From Nanobdellati archaeon (GTDB taxonomy: Archaea > Nanobdellota > Nanobdellia > UBA10117), in contig JAGVWH010000020.1 in NCBI GenBank assembly GCA_018304365.1, positions 1 through 12,001 on the forward strand: a stretch of DNA of 12,001 nucleotides, given 5' to 3'. Position numbers and translations under genes: made by a program. The first letter of the stretch is position 1, and every line of letters begins with the position of its first letter. Shown here piece by piece: positions 1 through 7,426 of the stretch. Under the pieces are notes generated by a model that searched no databases, was not told where the DNA came from, and was given only the letters and a program-made list of their open reading frames with translations.

Positions 1-1
1 G

Positions 2-913
2 ACACGTAAAATACTGTGCTCTGTTTTGGAAAGCGAATCTGGATTAACAGCAGGAACAGATTTTTTTGTTGTAGCGTCGCCGGAAAGAATTGATCCAGGA
101 AATCCAATACATTTGACTAATATACCTAAAGTAATAGGCGGAATAAATAAAGACAGCACAGAATTAGCTGCGAAATTTTACAGTACATTAATGAATAGCG
201 TAGTTAAAGTTTCATCTCTGGAAACAGCAGAAATGGTAAAGATGTTAGAAAATAGTTTCAGAGCACTTAACATAGGTTTTGCTAACGAATTAGCAAAGTT
301 TTGCGATGAAGCTGAAATAGATATCAAAGAAGTAATAGATGCTGCAGCAACAAAACCTTATGGATTTATGCCGCATTATCCAGGCATAGGCGTCGGCGGT
401 CATTGTATACCCGAAGATCCTTATTATTTGATTTCGGCAGGAGAAGATATAAACAAAAGTTTTCCTTTACTGCAAAAATCATTAGAAACTAATGAATCCA
501 TGCCTGAATATACTTTGCAAATTTTAAATAAAACTTGCAAAAAATTGAATTTAAAACCAAGCGAAACAAAAGTAGTTGTATTTGGGTTAGCATACAAGAG
601 AGACATTAAAGATACGAGATTAAGTCCGTCGCTTATATTTCATAATTTAGTGCAGAATGAAGGTTTTGATGTAAAGGTATATGATGAGTTTTTTAGTCAA
701 GATGAAATAATTAAAAAAAATCTACAGATTTTTAATCCGGAACAGGATGAATGTAATATAGCTGTTGTTGGCTGCGATCATACTCATATTAGAAATTTCA
801 ATTTTCAAAAACTAAAGAATTTGAAATTTATTTTAGATGGCAAAAATATACTATCTGATAAACACGTTCCTGTTGTAGGACTAGGTTCTAGAAAATTACT
901 GCCTGTAAATTAA
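2..913 (+). CDS. UDP-N-acetyl-hexosamine 6-dehydrogenase family (nucleotide-sugar dehydrogenase), 5' partial
   Basis: Cytosolic NAD-dependent enzyme of the UDP-glucose/UDP-ManNAc dehydrogenase family, oxidising C6 of a UDP-sugar to the uronic acid used as a glycan building block. The reading frame is open to the left edge and residues before the first possible start (TTG at 26) still match the family, so the gene begins outside the window; about 303 residues are visible. Seen: an SGLTAGTDF...SPERIDPGN block at the end of the NAD domain, the central helix with MVKMLENSFRALNIGFANE, the catalytic loop GVGGHCIPEDPYYL (Cys codon 404-406), and the UDP-binding C-terminal domain starting near VVVFGLAYKRDIKDTRLSP. 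GGHCIPxDP resembles the WecC/WbpA branch (UDP-ManNAc or UDP-GlcNAc dehydrogenase) more than UDP-glucose dehydrogenase; the exact substrate is inferred. Its 3' end overlaps the convergent gene by 18 bases. Confidence 0.93.
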   Translation, partial: TRKILCSVLESESGLTAGTDFFVVASPERIDPGNPIHLTNIPKVIGGINKDSTELAAKFYSTLMNSVVKVSSLETAEMVKMLENSFRALNIGFANELAKFCDEAEIDIKEVIDAAATKPYGFMPHYPGIGVGGHCIPEDPYYLISAGEDINKSFPLLQKSLETNESMPEYTLQILNKTCKKLNLKPSETKVVVFGLAYKRDIKDTRLSPSLIFHNLVQNEGFDVKVYDEFFSQDEIIKKNLQIFNPEQDECNIAVVGCDHTHIRNFNFQKLKNLKFILDGKNILSDKHVPVVGLGSRKLLPVN

Positions 914-1694
914 TCTGCTGTAAAAGAAACCAACTGCAAACGGTATATTTTGTAAATAAGACACCGCTGGAGATAAAAGAGCGTAATTTCTAAATTCATT
1001 ACCTTTGGATTTCTTGTAAAGCTCAAGCCCAGCTTTTTCCAATACTATAAAATGCAAAAATAAAATTAGTAAAAAATACATAGAGAACATAGATAAAATT
1101 ACAAGTGCAAAAGGCGCTAAGAAATATAAGTTTTTCATAATTAGCTGCTTATCATTTTTATTCAATGCATACATTTTCCTGCCAAAATGAAAATAACTCT
1201 CTATAGTTTCGCCAATGTTTTCTCGCCATCTGTGCCACCATTTTGCATTTGGCTCGTATATTAATTTTTCAATGTCCGCAAATCTCGGATTTATTGTTAG
1301 AGCTTTATATTTTGAAATGAATGTTTTAGGTTCCCAAACATTAAGATGCCCAACTACGCCGCCAACTTGTTTATTTTTCAAATGTTTTGCACATAATTCC
1401 ACATAATCTTGCGCATATTTGGCATCCGCTTCAGCCATAAATAAAATTTCTCCAGTAGCTTGTTTAGCTCCCTGAATTCTTGGCCATTCCTGTAATTCGT
1501 CTCTATGCTCAATTCTAAAATATTTGATGAAATCATAACGCCTTTCAAAATCCCTTGCTATGAACGTACTTTTATCCGTGGAGCTGTCATCAACTAAAAT
1601 AAGTTCTATGTTTTTGTATGTTTGATTTACTAAAGAATTTAAGCAATCCGTTATAGTTAGTATAGAATGCGAGTATTATAGAGACTTTATCCAT
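896..1694 (-). pseudogene. Family-2 glycosyltransferase with C-terminal membrane segments, frameshifted near its N-terminus
   Basis: A GT-A fold glycosyltransferase with a membrane-anchored tail, presumably adding a sugar to the lipid-linked glycan. The frame is open from 1675 down to the stop at 896 and reads TDCLNSLVNQTYKNIEL, then the LILVDDSSTD sugar-nucleotide motif, an acidic ILFMAEADAKY motif at the DXD position, and a WWHRWREN segment. One or two hydrophobic helices follow (roughly 1010-1140 in DNA). The first ATG in that frame is at 1438, which would delete the nucleotide-binding half. A start at 1694 in another frame gives the expected MDKVSIILAFY opening, and the two frames must join at about 1655-1670, where family members have a conserved (P)AYNEE-type stretch. 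About 8 nt appear to be missing there. So it is either a pseudogene or a sequence error. Donor and acceptor are unknown. Confidence 0.8.
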
Positions 1695-1714
1695 AAGAAA
1701 AGGTTTTTAGCAAT

Positions 1715-1724
1715 GGTTAAAAAA
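1715..1724 (-). promoter_or_regulatory. Possible TATA-like element for the frameshifted glycosyltransferase
   Basis: On the minus strand this stretch reads as a T-run followed by AA, centred about 26 nt before the ATG at 1694, with no clear Shine-Dalgarno site in between. This is the spacing expected of an archaeal leaderless promoter. It lies in the 53-nt gap after the flippase stop. The composition is AT-rich throughout, so the call is weak. Confidence 0.3.
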
Positions 1725-1747
1725 CTAGCGCCACGGTGTGATTTTAG

Positions 1748-2149
1748 CTACTTCCTGACTAAAAACAATGTAGCAACTAAGCATATCATAGTTCCTAAGA
1801 GTATGTTTACTATTTGTTCAAGCGTTTCGTGGAAAATCCAAATAGCTGCAACTTCAATTATTAAAAATGCAACTAATATATAAATAAATTTTATTCTATT
1901 TGTTGATAAATAATAGTTTGCAACTACAAATGCAATAGAAAACAAGCTCATAGCTAAACCAAAGGGAGCTATTAAATACACTATACTCAAATAAGCTTCA
2001 CCAAATAACATATTTACAATTAATTCAGGTACTAACCAATAAACAAGCGTTGCAATACTAGCTAATACTGTTACTAAGAGTAAAGATTTCTTGAAAATAT
2101 GCGTATAAGGTTCGTTTTTTGAATACGCTTCAGCTATTTTTGGAAACAT
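1748..2149 (-). CDS. Polysaccharide flippase, C-terminal part (split gene)
   Basis: C-terminal 133 residues of a Wzx/MVF-type flippase that moves the lipid-linked oligosaccharide across the membrane. It opens with MFPKIAEAYSKNEPYTHIFKK, the cytoplasmic loop that in this family follows transmembrane helix 8, then shows four hydrophobic helices (around residues 23-45, 60-80, 90-108, 112-130). The ATG overlaps the stop codon of the N-terminal part as TAATG, so coupled translation is conceivable. However, family members are continuous here and about 13 nt seem to be missing from the end of helix 8. I read it as the second half of one broken gene; as a stand-alone four-helix protein it would be unusual. 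Confidence 0.82.
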   Translation of the reverse strand: MFPKIAEAYSKNEPYTHIFKKSLLLVTVLASIATLVYWLVPELIVNMLFGEAYLSIVYLIAPFGLAMSLFSIAFVVANYYLSTNRIKFIYILVAFLIIEVAAIWIFHETLEQIVNILLGTMICLVATLFLVRK

Positions 2150-2970
2150 TACCCAACTAAATGAATAATTATTTTGCCAAGCAAAGATGCAGCTGCATAA
2201 AGACCAGCCGTTACAGGATCAAAAAAATGTTTTACTAAAACAACATCTATTGTATATATAGCTGTTATTACAGTCATGGTAACAAGAACGGGCAGAGTGT
2301 ATTTGTATATAGATTCGCCATCAACTTGAACAGCTTCTACAGATAAATTCTTTTTTAAGAAATAAAACGCAAATAAGAACGAAACTAATAAAGCTATAGA
2401 AATTGCGGTTAAAGCGCCGTACAAATTGAAACTTAAATAGATTAGAATACTTGCAAGACCAAGTTTTACGCAGCCCTCTATAATTAAAGCTGCACTTAGA
2501 ATTTTAAATTTTTGTAAGCCCTGCAGAAATCCGCGGCTGACTGCAGTTACAAACACTATTAGAAATACTAAGCTAAATAAGCGTACGTAGTTTATGTTGT
2601 CAATAAGCAAGAATTTCCCAATTTGCGGACTGAACGCGAAGAAAATAAGGAATACTACAAGACTTACGTAAGATAATAATTTTAATGCTCTGTTATAAAT
2701 ATATACAACTTTTCCAGTTTCATTTTTAGCAGCAAAATTAGCAGTAAACTTTGCGAGCGTCGTTTGTATTGTATTAATGGGAGCGAACAAAATATAAATT
2801 ATAGAGAAGAATGCTCCAAGAATTCCATAGTCTGCAGGACCCAACAGTCTCCCAACTAAAAAATGATAGACGTAATTTAATATATTTAGTGTCATAGTGC
2901 CGGCAAATAAAATAGTGTTTTGTTTTACTAAATCATCTTTTCGCACTAATGTCAAAAGTTTGTTGAACAT
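2149..2970 (-). CDS. Polysaccharide flippase (Wzx/MVF superfamily), N-terminal part (split gene)
   Basis: N-terminal 273 residues of an oligosaccharide-lipid flippase of the polysaccharide biosynthesis protein family. There are seven complete hydrophobic helices plus the start of an eighth. Typical features are TILFAGTMTLNILNYVYHFLVGRLLG at the start (the long hydrophobic first helix), LGPADYGILGAFFS, then SRGFLQGLQKF, and VVLVKHFFDPVTAGLYAAASLLGKII before the break. Translation stops after KIIIHLVG, where homologues continue into a VMFPK motif that is found in the next gene in another frame. The ATG directly follows the stop codon of the preceding GlcNAc-1-P transferase gene (TAA then ATG, no gap). 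A GGTGAT ribosome binding site lies inside that gene's end. Together the two halves are about 406 residues and 12 helices, normal for the family. Confidence 0.88.
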   Translation of the reverse strand: MFNKLLTLVRKDDLVKQNTILFAGTMTLNILNYVYHFLVGRLLGPADYGILGAFFSIIYILFAPINTIQTTLAKFTANFAAKNETGKVVYIYNRALKLLSYVSLVVFLIFFAFSPQIGKFLLIDNINYVRLFSLVFLIVFVTAVSRGFLQGLQKFKILSAALIIEGCVKLGLASILIYLSFNLYGALTAISIALLVSFLFAFYFLKKNLSVEAVQVDGESIYKYTLPVLVTMTVITAIYTIDVVLVKHFFDPVTAGLYAAASLLGKIIIHLVG

Positions 2971-3957
2971 TTATATCACCCAAATCAAAGCAGCGAAGAA
3001 TAATTGCATTATTATCAAATAATTAACTATTTCTGATTCTGTATATTTGCCAGTGCGCATCCATATGTGCGGAAGAGAATATATTTTATCGTATTTAGAT
3101 TCTAATTTTCCGTTTTCGTTAACTCTGCCAATAGTAGTTTTCTTTAATCCACCTCTTAATTTCAATACTAATTCTATGAAGAAAGGAATAGATATTATTA
3201 GCGCTGCTTTTTCTACGTTACCTATTATAGCTATTACTGCAATAGTAGCACCAAGTAAATAAGTTAAAGAATCGCCGGCTAGAATTTTAGCAGGAGTTTT
3301 ATGAAATTTCCAAAATGCAAGTAGACTTCCAAATACAGCAAATGCTATTGCTGCTGCAGTAATCTCATTGTGATAAAATGCGAATAAGCCAAGCGATCCG
3401 GTATAAACAATACCCATACCAGTACTAAGTCCATTCAAGCCTTCAAGCATATTTACCATATTAGCTGCTCCAACGACGACAACAGGAACCAAAACAAGCG
3501 GATAAAGCAATCCAAAATTTACTTTTCCTAGAAATGGCAAAGCAACAATAGTAGTTCCTGCAACAACAGCCATTAGCGGAATTGCAGCCGGCAATGAAAG
3601 CAAAGGTTTTTGCCACTGTTTTAATCCACCTTCACCTCTGGAATCTATTCGTATCCTCAAATCATCAAAGAAGCCAATAAAAGTTATCAAAGTTAGAGTT
3701 ATAATCGCTGCGAGTAAATAGATTATGTTTTGTGTAGTTTGTTTTATAAATACATTTATGAAAACGAGTAGAAATAAACTAGCAATTATTCCAGTTAAAA
3801 CTGCAATACCACCAGAGCGGGGAACAGAAGGTTCGCCCTGTTTATGGACATCTTTTACTTGTAATTTTATATTTCGCAGATAATTTATTATATGTGGCGT
3901 CATAAAAAATGTAGTTATAAAACTTATTACGATTAAAAGAATAAAATCATAGCTCAT
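2971..3957 (-). CDS. UDP-GlcNAc:polyprenyl-phosphate GlcNAc-1-phosphate transferase (GPT/MraY family, Alg7/AglH-like)
   Basis: Polytopic membrane enzyme that starts a lipid-linked oligosaccharide by moving a sugar-1-phosphate (probably GlcNAc-1-P) from a UDP-sugar to a polyprenyl phosphate. From the start used here (328 residues) it shows DVHKQGEPSVPRSGGIAV near 36, the Mg-binding GFFDD around 95-99, the RGEGGLKQWQKPLL loop near 107, NMVNMLEGLNGLSTGMG at 166-182, the AGDSLTYLLG catalytic Asp motif near 227, and an SLPHIW loop near 294-299, among about ten helices. EGLNGLS and the VPRSGG/KQWQKP motifs favour the archaeal/eukaryotic branch over bacterial MraY. The ATG at 3957 is preferred over the GTG at 3969 because a GGAG lies 6 nt before it, overlapping that GTG. 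It appears intact and is the committed step of the locus. Confidence 0.93.
   Translation of the reverse strand: MSYDFILLIVISFITTFFMTPHIINYLRNIKLQVKDVHKQGEPSVPRSGGIAVLTGIIASLFLLVFINVFIKQTTQNIIYLLAAIITLTLITFIGFFDDLRIRIDSRGEGGLKQWQKPLLSLPAAIPLMAVVAGTTIVALPFLGKVNFGLLYPLVLVPVVVVGAANMVNMLEGLNGLSTGMGIVYTGSLGLFAFYHNEITAAAIAFAVFGSLLAFWKFHKTPAKILAGDSLTYLLGATIAVIAIIGNVEKAALIISIPFFIELVLKLRGGLKKTTIGRVNENGKLESKYDKIYSLPHIWMRTGKYTESEIVNYLIIMQLFFAALIWVI
2975..2980 (-). promoter_or_regulatory. Ribosome binding site of the flippase gene
   Basis: GGTGAT on the minus strand, 4 nt before the ATG at 2970. It matches the anti-Shine-Dalgarno tail of 16S rRNA and sits within the last codons of the upstream gene, as expected for a tightly packed operon. 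Confidence 0.6.
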
Positions 3958-3963
3958 AGCAAT

Positions 3964-3967
3964 CTCC
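3964..3967 (-). promoter_or_regulatory. Ribosome binding site that decides the transferase start
   Basis: GGAG on the minus strand, 6 nt before the ATG at 3957. It overlaps the alternative GTG at 3969, so initiation at the GTG would lack a binding site. Confidence 0.6.
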
Positions 3968-4005
3968 ACTATCGATAACCCTTAAAAAACTTCTCAGGCG
4001 CATAA

Positions 4006-4431
4006 TTACAGATCAAAACCAATTATTAGAGTTGCGTGTTCGGATGTTAGATTAAGATTAAATCTGTTAATTATATGATTATGTAAAACTACAGAGGGAG
4101 AGCCCGAAATTACATTCCAGGCTTTTACTTCTGGAAATGGCAGTGGCGGGAAGATTAACGTATTGTCATCTTTTATTATCATAGTGCCAACTGGCGGCCT
4201 GAAATTTGAATCGTGTATAACTATTAATGCATATTTTCTTTGTAAAGATAGTCCAACCCCGAAATTGTTTGAATCTTCTAAAACCTTAAATTCAAGTTTA
4301 TCTAAATCATTAAGCGGAATTATATTAATTAATCCTTTTGTCGATTTTAATTCTAATATTATTCTTTGTAATCCTTCCAGGGCCGTAATAATATATTCAT
4401 CGGGTTTTTTTGAAACCATTTTAAGTTGCAA
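4006..4431 (-). CDS. Small unknown protein between radical SAM and GlcNAc-1-P transferase genes
   Basis: I do not recognise the family. The protein is 141 residues from a TTG at 4431 or 137 residues from an ATG at 4419. It has no signal peptide, no obvious membrane helix and no cysteine, and alternating hydrophobic stretches suggest a mixed alpha/beta soluble fold. Visible landmarks are KKPDEYIITALEGLQRIILE near the start, KYALIVIHDSNFRPPVGTMI in the middle, a proline-rich FPPLPFPEVKAWNVI, and a C-terminus ending TLIIGFDL. The TTG has GGTGAT 5 nt upstream and would overlap the radical SAM stop by 11 bases. The ATG lies one base after that stop but lacks a nearby site. Its position in the operon suggests a role tied to the glycan pathway, but no function is proposed. 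Confidence 0.72.
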   Translation of the reverse strand: MQLKMVSKKPDEYIITALEGLQRIILELKSTKGLINIIPLNDLDKLEFKVLEDSNNFGVGLSLQRKYALIVIHDSNFRPPVGTMIIKDDNTLIFPPLPFPEVKAWNVISGSPSVVLHNHIINRFNLNLTSEHATLIIGFDL

Positions 4432-5782
4432 AGCCCATCACCATCCGCACGCCTTTTAAATTTCTTTTAATATCGTCTACGGAACGAATTTTGGCTAATC
4501 TATGAATTATATATTTAGGTCGTAAATAAAACCTTCGAAAAGCTTCTTTTTGCATAGCTTGTAACTCTTCCATATTTTTGTAGCCTTTTGGAATAAATAC
4601 TGGCGACCAATTATGAAAATCATCAAAATTTTCATTCAACGTTCCCCATTTATCTACCGTTTTGTAAAGTTCAGTTCCTGGATAAGGTGTTGTAATCGAA
4701 AATTGTGCATAATCTGGATTTAACTCTATCGCAAAGTTAATTGTATTTCTAGCTTTTTCGGGAGTTTCTCCTGGCAAACCTAACATAAAAGAACCTCTTA
4801 CTTCTATACCAGATGATTTAACGTATTTCACACTTTTTCTTATTAGGTCTAAAGTAGTTCGCTTCTTTATATTGTCTAAAATATCTTGATTCCCTGATTC
4901 TATGCCGAAAAACATATTCCAACAACCAGCTTTTGCCATTTTGTTTACCATTTCTTCAGTTATTAGATCAAGACGACTTTCACAACTCCATGCAATATCT
5001 ATACCCTCTTCTATCAGAGTATCGCAAAATTTGCTTATCCAGTGTTTATTTAGTGTAAAAATATCATCCCAAAATACAATTTCTGTAGTGCCATATGTTT
5101 TTTGAAGATGTTTTATTTCAGAAATAACGTTTTCTACACTTCTTTGTCTGAAGATGCCATTTGCAGATGCACAAAACGTACAAGTATATGGACAACCGCG
5201 AGTAGTTACCATATGAACTGCATAAGGATCGCGTTTGTAATTATTTGGCAAAGAAGTATATAGTTTCATATCTATTAAATGTCTTGCAGGAAAAGGTAGT
5301 CTATCTATATTTAACACAGCTTTACCTTTGACTATTTTCTTTTTATCATATTTCTCGTTGTAGTTATTTATTGCATCAAGTAAAACATCTTCTACTTCAT
5401 TTGTTATTACTATATTTGCCTTAGTTTTTTCACTTGTTTCTTCCGGTCTTATTGTTGCATGCGGCCCGCCTATGAGAAGTTTTACTTTAGGAAATTTAGT
5501 TCTTATTTTAGCACTTATCTCAATTACTCTATTAATAAGAACTGTAACTGCAGCCATTCCGATCCAATCGGGCTGAAAATCTTCTATTAACTTTAAGACG
5601 TCATCAGAAGAATAATTATTTACAGGGCAATCTACTACTCTAACCTCATGACCTTTTTGTTCCAGTACGGCCGCCATATAAAGCAACCCTAATGGAGGTA
5701 AATAACCGCCAATGTCGCCAACGTTTTTGCCGGCATACCTTTCACTAACAGATAATGGCGGAAAAATTAATATTATTTTCAT
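4421..5782 (-). CDS. B12-binding-domain radical SAM protein
   Basis: Class B-like radical SAM enzyme of 453 residues. The N-terminal Rossmann-type cobalamin-binding domain (1-140) starts MKIILIFPPL, continues PPLGLLYMAAVLEQKGHEVRVVD, and contains LLIGGPHATIRPEE. The radical SAM core has RGCPYTCTFCAS, giving the CxxxCxxC cluster at C197, C201 and C204 (minus-strand codons at 5194, 5182 and 5173). Later come FGIESGNQDIL and MLGLPGETPEKARNTI. Members methylate unreactive carbons or rearrange complex substrates, and many sit in glycan or lipid clusters; the substrate here is unknown. Translation starts at ATG 5782 behind an AGGAGG site. It appears complete and lies directly upstream of the small unknown gene. 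A second, truncated member of the family is at 7425-8969. Confidence 0.9.
   Translation of the reverse strand: MKIILIFPPLSVSERYAGKNVGDIGGYLPPLGLLYMAAVLEQKGHEVRVVDCPVNNYSSDDVLKLIEDFQPDWIGMAAVTVLINRVIEISAKIRTKFPKVKLLIGGPHATIRPEETSEKTKANIVITNEVEDVLLDAINNYNEKYDKKKIVKGKAVLNIDRLPFPARHLIDMKLYTSLPNNYKRDPYAVHMVTTRGCPYTCTFCASANGIFRQRSVENVISEIKHLQKTYGTTEIVFWDDIFTLNKHWISKFCDTLIEEGIDIAWSCESRLDLITEEMVNKMAKAGCWNMFFGIESGNQDILDNIKKRTTLDLIRKSVKYVKSSGIEVRGSFMLGLPGETPEKARNTINFAIELNPDYAQFSITTPYPGTELYKTVDKWGTLNENFDDFHNWSPVFIPKGYKNMEELQAMQKEAFRRFYLRPKYIIHRLAKIRSVDDIKRNLKGVRMVMGFAT
4437..4442 (-). promoter_or_regulatory. Possible ribosome binding site for the small unknown gene
   Basis: GGTGAT on the minus strand inside the last codons of the radical SAM gene, 5 nt before TTG 4431 but 17 nt before ATG 4419. 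It is the only argument for the TTG start. The same hexamer with a similar spacer precedes the flippase. Confidence 0.4.
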
Positions 5783-5790
5783 ATACAGAT

Positions 5791-5796
5791 CCTCCT
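5791..5796 (-). promoter_or_regulatory. Strong ribosome binding site of the radical SAM gene
   Basis: AGGAGG on the minus strand, 8 nt before ATG 5782, in the 22-nt gap to the upstream membrane-protein gene. It fixes the start of the radical SAM protein and marks it as an internal operon gene. Confidence 0.7.
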
Positions 5797-5804
5797 AATC
5801 AAAC

Positions 5805-7274
5805 TTAAATAGTTACCTCATAAAGACAAAAGGATTCAGTAGAGATTTTTTCTTTGAAGCCACAGGATTGCAATGTAGCACATACATTTTTTATTCCTAA
5901 AACTTCATTCCCGCCAAGATCGTTTAATTTTTCAGCGAAAGCAGCACAATTAGAATTAATTAATTCATTGTGTGCGCCAACAACCCGCCTTTGGTAATTA
6001 CTTGTGAAGCCAGTAGTTTGCCACCCTCCCCAAATTGTGCTTTTGTTATGATAAATTGCTGCATAAGTGTATATGCCCCAGTTAATGAATTCTGGACCCT
6101 CTCCAGCAATTATGTATTTACTTTCTATGTTTGGTATTATTGACAAAACTTCTTTCTGGAAATCGGTTCTTTGTGGAAACAATGATGTATCTATTGTGTT
6201 TATAGCTACGCTACTTAAAGCTAAAATCAAAATAATTATAGATACAGATAATTTCGCAGTTTTGGTATTTATTTTAAGACTCAAGAGGAAATAGAGCGCG
6301 AAAAATAAGAAAAATATAGCGGTAGGACCGGGATATAATTTATTTAGAATTGGAAGTATGGGTGTTAATTTTAGCGCTAAAAGTGCTGAAAATATTAAAA
6401 CTGGAGCAAAAAAGATTAGTTCCGTCCTAGAATAATTCTTCTGCTGCCAATAAAGCACAAATAAAATTATAGTTGCTATAGGAAGTACGATATTTAATCC
6501 AATATCAAATAAGCCCATATCATAAAATCTCGCGGAATAATTTAATATCGACACGTAAGTGGAATCGAAATCTCTCAATAAAGGTATTAACCAAAATGAT
6601 ATAATGCTTAGAGATACTAAGCTGCACAATACTACGTATATTTTTTCTTTTAGTGGTTTAATTAGAAAAAAACCCAGCAAAAGTATACTAAATAAAATAA
6701 ATGTAGCGAAATGAGATAAAAGTAAGAAACTTAATAACGGTATGAATAGCAAAAATTTGTAATCTAATGGTTTATCTTTGTAATAAAAGATTAAGGCCGC
6801 CAGAAAGATAAATATAGTCCAGCCAGCCAGCTCAGGAGTTCTGCCATTTCTAATGAAATTAGCTATAGCTAAAGCATTTCCAGCAAAAAATGCAAAGAAA
6901 GTAATTATTTGTAATGTAGAGAATTTTTGAGTTTTACCAAATAAATATATGCCAACTAATATGAGGCAAAATAATACCACTATCGATACAAAAGAAGATA
7001 CTAATATGTCTCCAGATAATTTCAGAAATAGAAGACTAAATAAATACCATCCTGGGTTGTAATGTTGAAATAATATGTAACCATTATACCAGTAAGGTAC
7101 AAATCCATAAAAACTATATTCTCCCAAAGCCCATAACTCAAATATATGAGTTGCCCAATCTGTTCCATCAAAAGGGAATGTAAACATCATTTGGCTTTGA
7201 TTAATTAGTCTAAATGCTAGATTTGTAAGTAAGATTATGCTTGAAGCGATTAAGCCAGCTTTTAGCTTTTCCAT
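5805..7274 (-). CDS. Polytopic membrane protein, probable GT-C-like glycosyltransferase
   Basis: A 489-residue integral membrane protein with about ten to eleven hydrophobic helices up to residue 360, followed by a roughly 125-residue domain predicted outside the membrane. After the first helix a loop carries PFDGTDWATHIFE (residues 34-46). An acidic residue near a histidine in the first outer loop is typical of GT-C enzymes, which use polyprenyl-phosphate sugars. The next loop, FVPYWYNGYILFQHYNPGW, is rich in aromatic residues. The overall look resembles the archaeal membrane proteins annotated as '6-pyruvoyl-tetrahydropterin synthase related', a family without proven function. The C-terminal domain has paired cysteines (C443, C465, C471, C483). 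It is the first gene of the minus-strand block and begins 11 nt from a 138-bp repeat. Glycosyl transfer is an inference from fold and context. Confidence 0.8.
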   Translation of the reverse strand: MEKLKAGLIASSIILLTNLAFRLINQSQMMFTFPFDGTDWATHIFELWALGEYSFYGFVPYWYNGYILFQHYNPGWYLFSLLFLKLSGDILVSSFVSIVVLFCLILVGIYLFGKTQKFSTLQIITFFAFFAGNALAIANFIRNGRTPELAGWTIFIFLAALIFYYKDKPLDYKFLLFIPLLSFLLLSHFATFILFSILLLGFFLIKPLKEKIYVVLCSLVSLSIISFWLIPLLRDFDSTYVSILNYSARFYDMGLFDIGLNIVLPIATIILFVLYWQQKNYSRTELIFFAPVLIFSALLALKLTPILPILNKLYPGPTAIFFLFFALYFLLSLKINTKTAKLSVSIIILILALSSVAINTIDTSLFPQRTDFQKEVLSIIPNIESKYIIAGEGPEFINWGIYTYAAIYHNKSTIWGGWQTTGFTSNYQRRVVGAHNELINSNCAAFAEKLNDLGGNEVLGIKNVCATLQSCGFKEKISTESFCLYEVTI

Positions 7275-7285
7275 CCTGATAACCG

Positions 7286-7423
7286 CGTAAAAAGTAATTT
7301 AAGCGTTTCTTGCTAGTTTTGGCAATGGAAAGAGATCTTATAGGCGATCTTGACGTATTTGAGAGGACTAATGATTTCTGGACTTTATCCAGGAATGAAT
7401 TGCTTTTGAAGCAAATAGAGGTA
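7286..7423 (+). repeat. 138-bp direct repeat, copy 1 (promoter plus 5' end of a methyltransferase gene)
   Basis: Matches 9015-9152 base for base except one position (G at 7321, A at 9050). It starts at a purine-rich BRE-like stretch, includes a TATA-like TAATTTA and an ATG, and ends at codon 33 of the methyltransferase frame. Immediately after it, coding sequence of a radical SAM protein begins mid-domain. The two copies are in the same orientation, 1,729 bp apart. Confidence 0.95.
7295..7301. promoter_or_regulatory. TATA-like element at the centre of a 50-nt divergent intergenic gap
   Basis: TAATTTA lies midway between the minus-strand ATG at 7274 and the plus-strand ATG at 7325, about 24 nt from one and 27 nt from the other. 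This is the distance of an archaeal TATA box from a leaderless start in both directions. A BRE-like GTAAAAAG precedes it on the plus strand. No ribosome binding site is evident for either start. The same element is present in repeat copy 2. Confidence 0.45.
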
Positions 7424-7426
7424 TGA
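7325..7426 (+). pseudogene. 33-codon remnant of the methyltransferase gene
   Basis: The frame starts MERDLIGDLDVFERTNDF and runs to IEV, then hits TGA at the exact point where the repeat ends and radical SAM sequence starts. The 33 residues are identical to the start of the methyltransferase at 9054. It is too short to be functional. It may be translated, since the promoter-like sequence is intact, and its stop lies one frame away from the radical SAM frame. Confidence 0.8.

Noticed and set aside
424..606. Minus-strand open frame of 60 codons inside the dehydrogenase
   Set aside because: It lies opposite a strongly conserved coding region, shows no protein-like features and has no start signal.
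1215..1406. Plus-strand frame of 63 codons
   Set aside because: It is opposite the glycosyltransferase body, whose conserved sequence explains the region.
1701..1730. TTTTAGCAATGG shared between the gap after the flippase and the methyltransferase start (9046-9057)
   Set aside because: A 12-base match is expected by chance several times in a 12-kb AT-rich window, and the flanks do not align.
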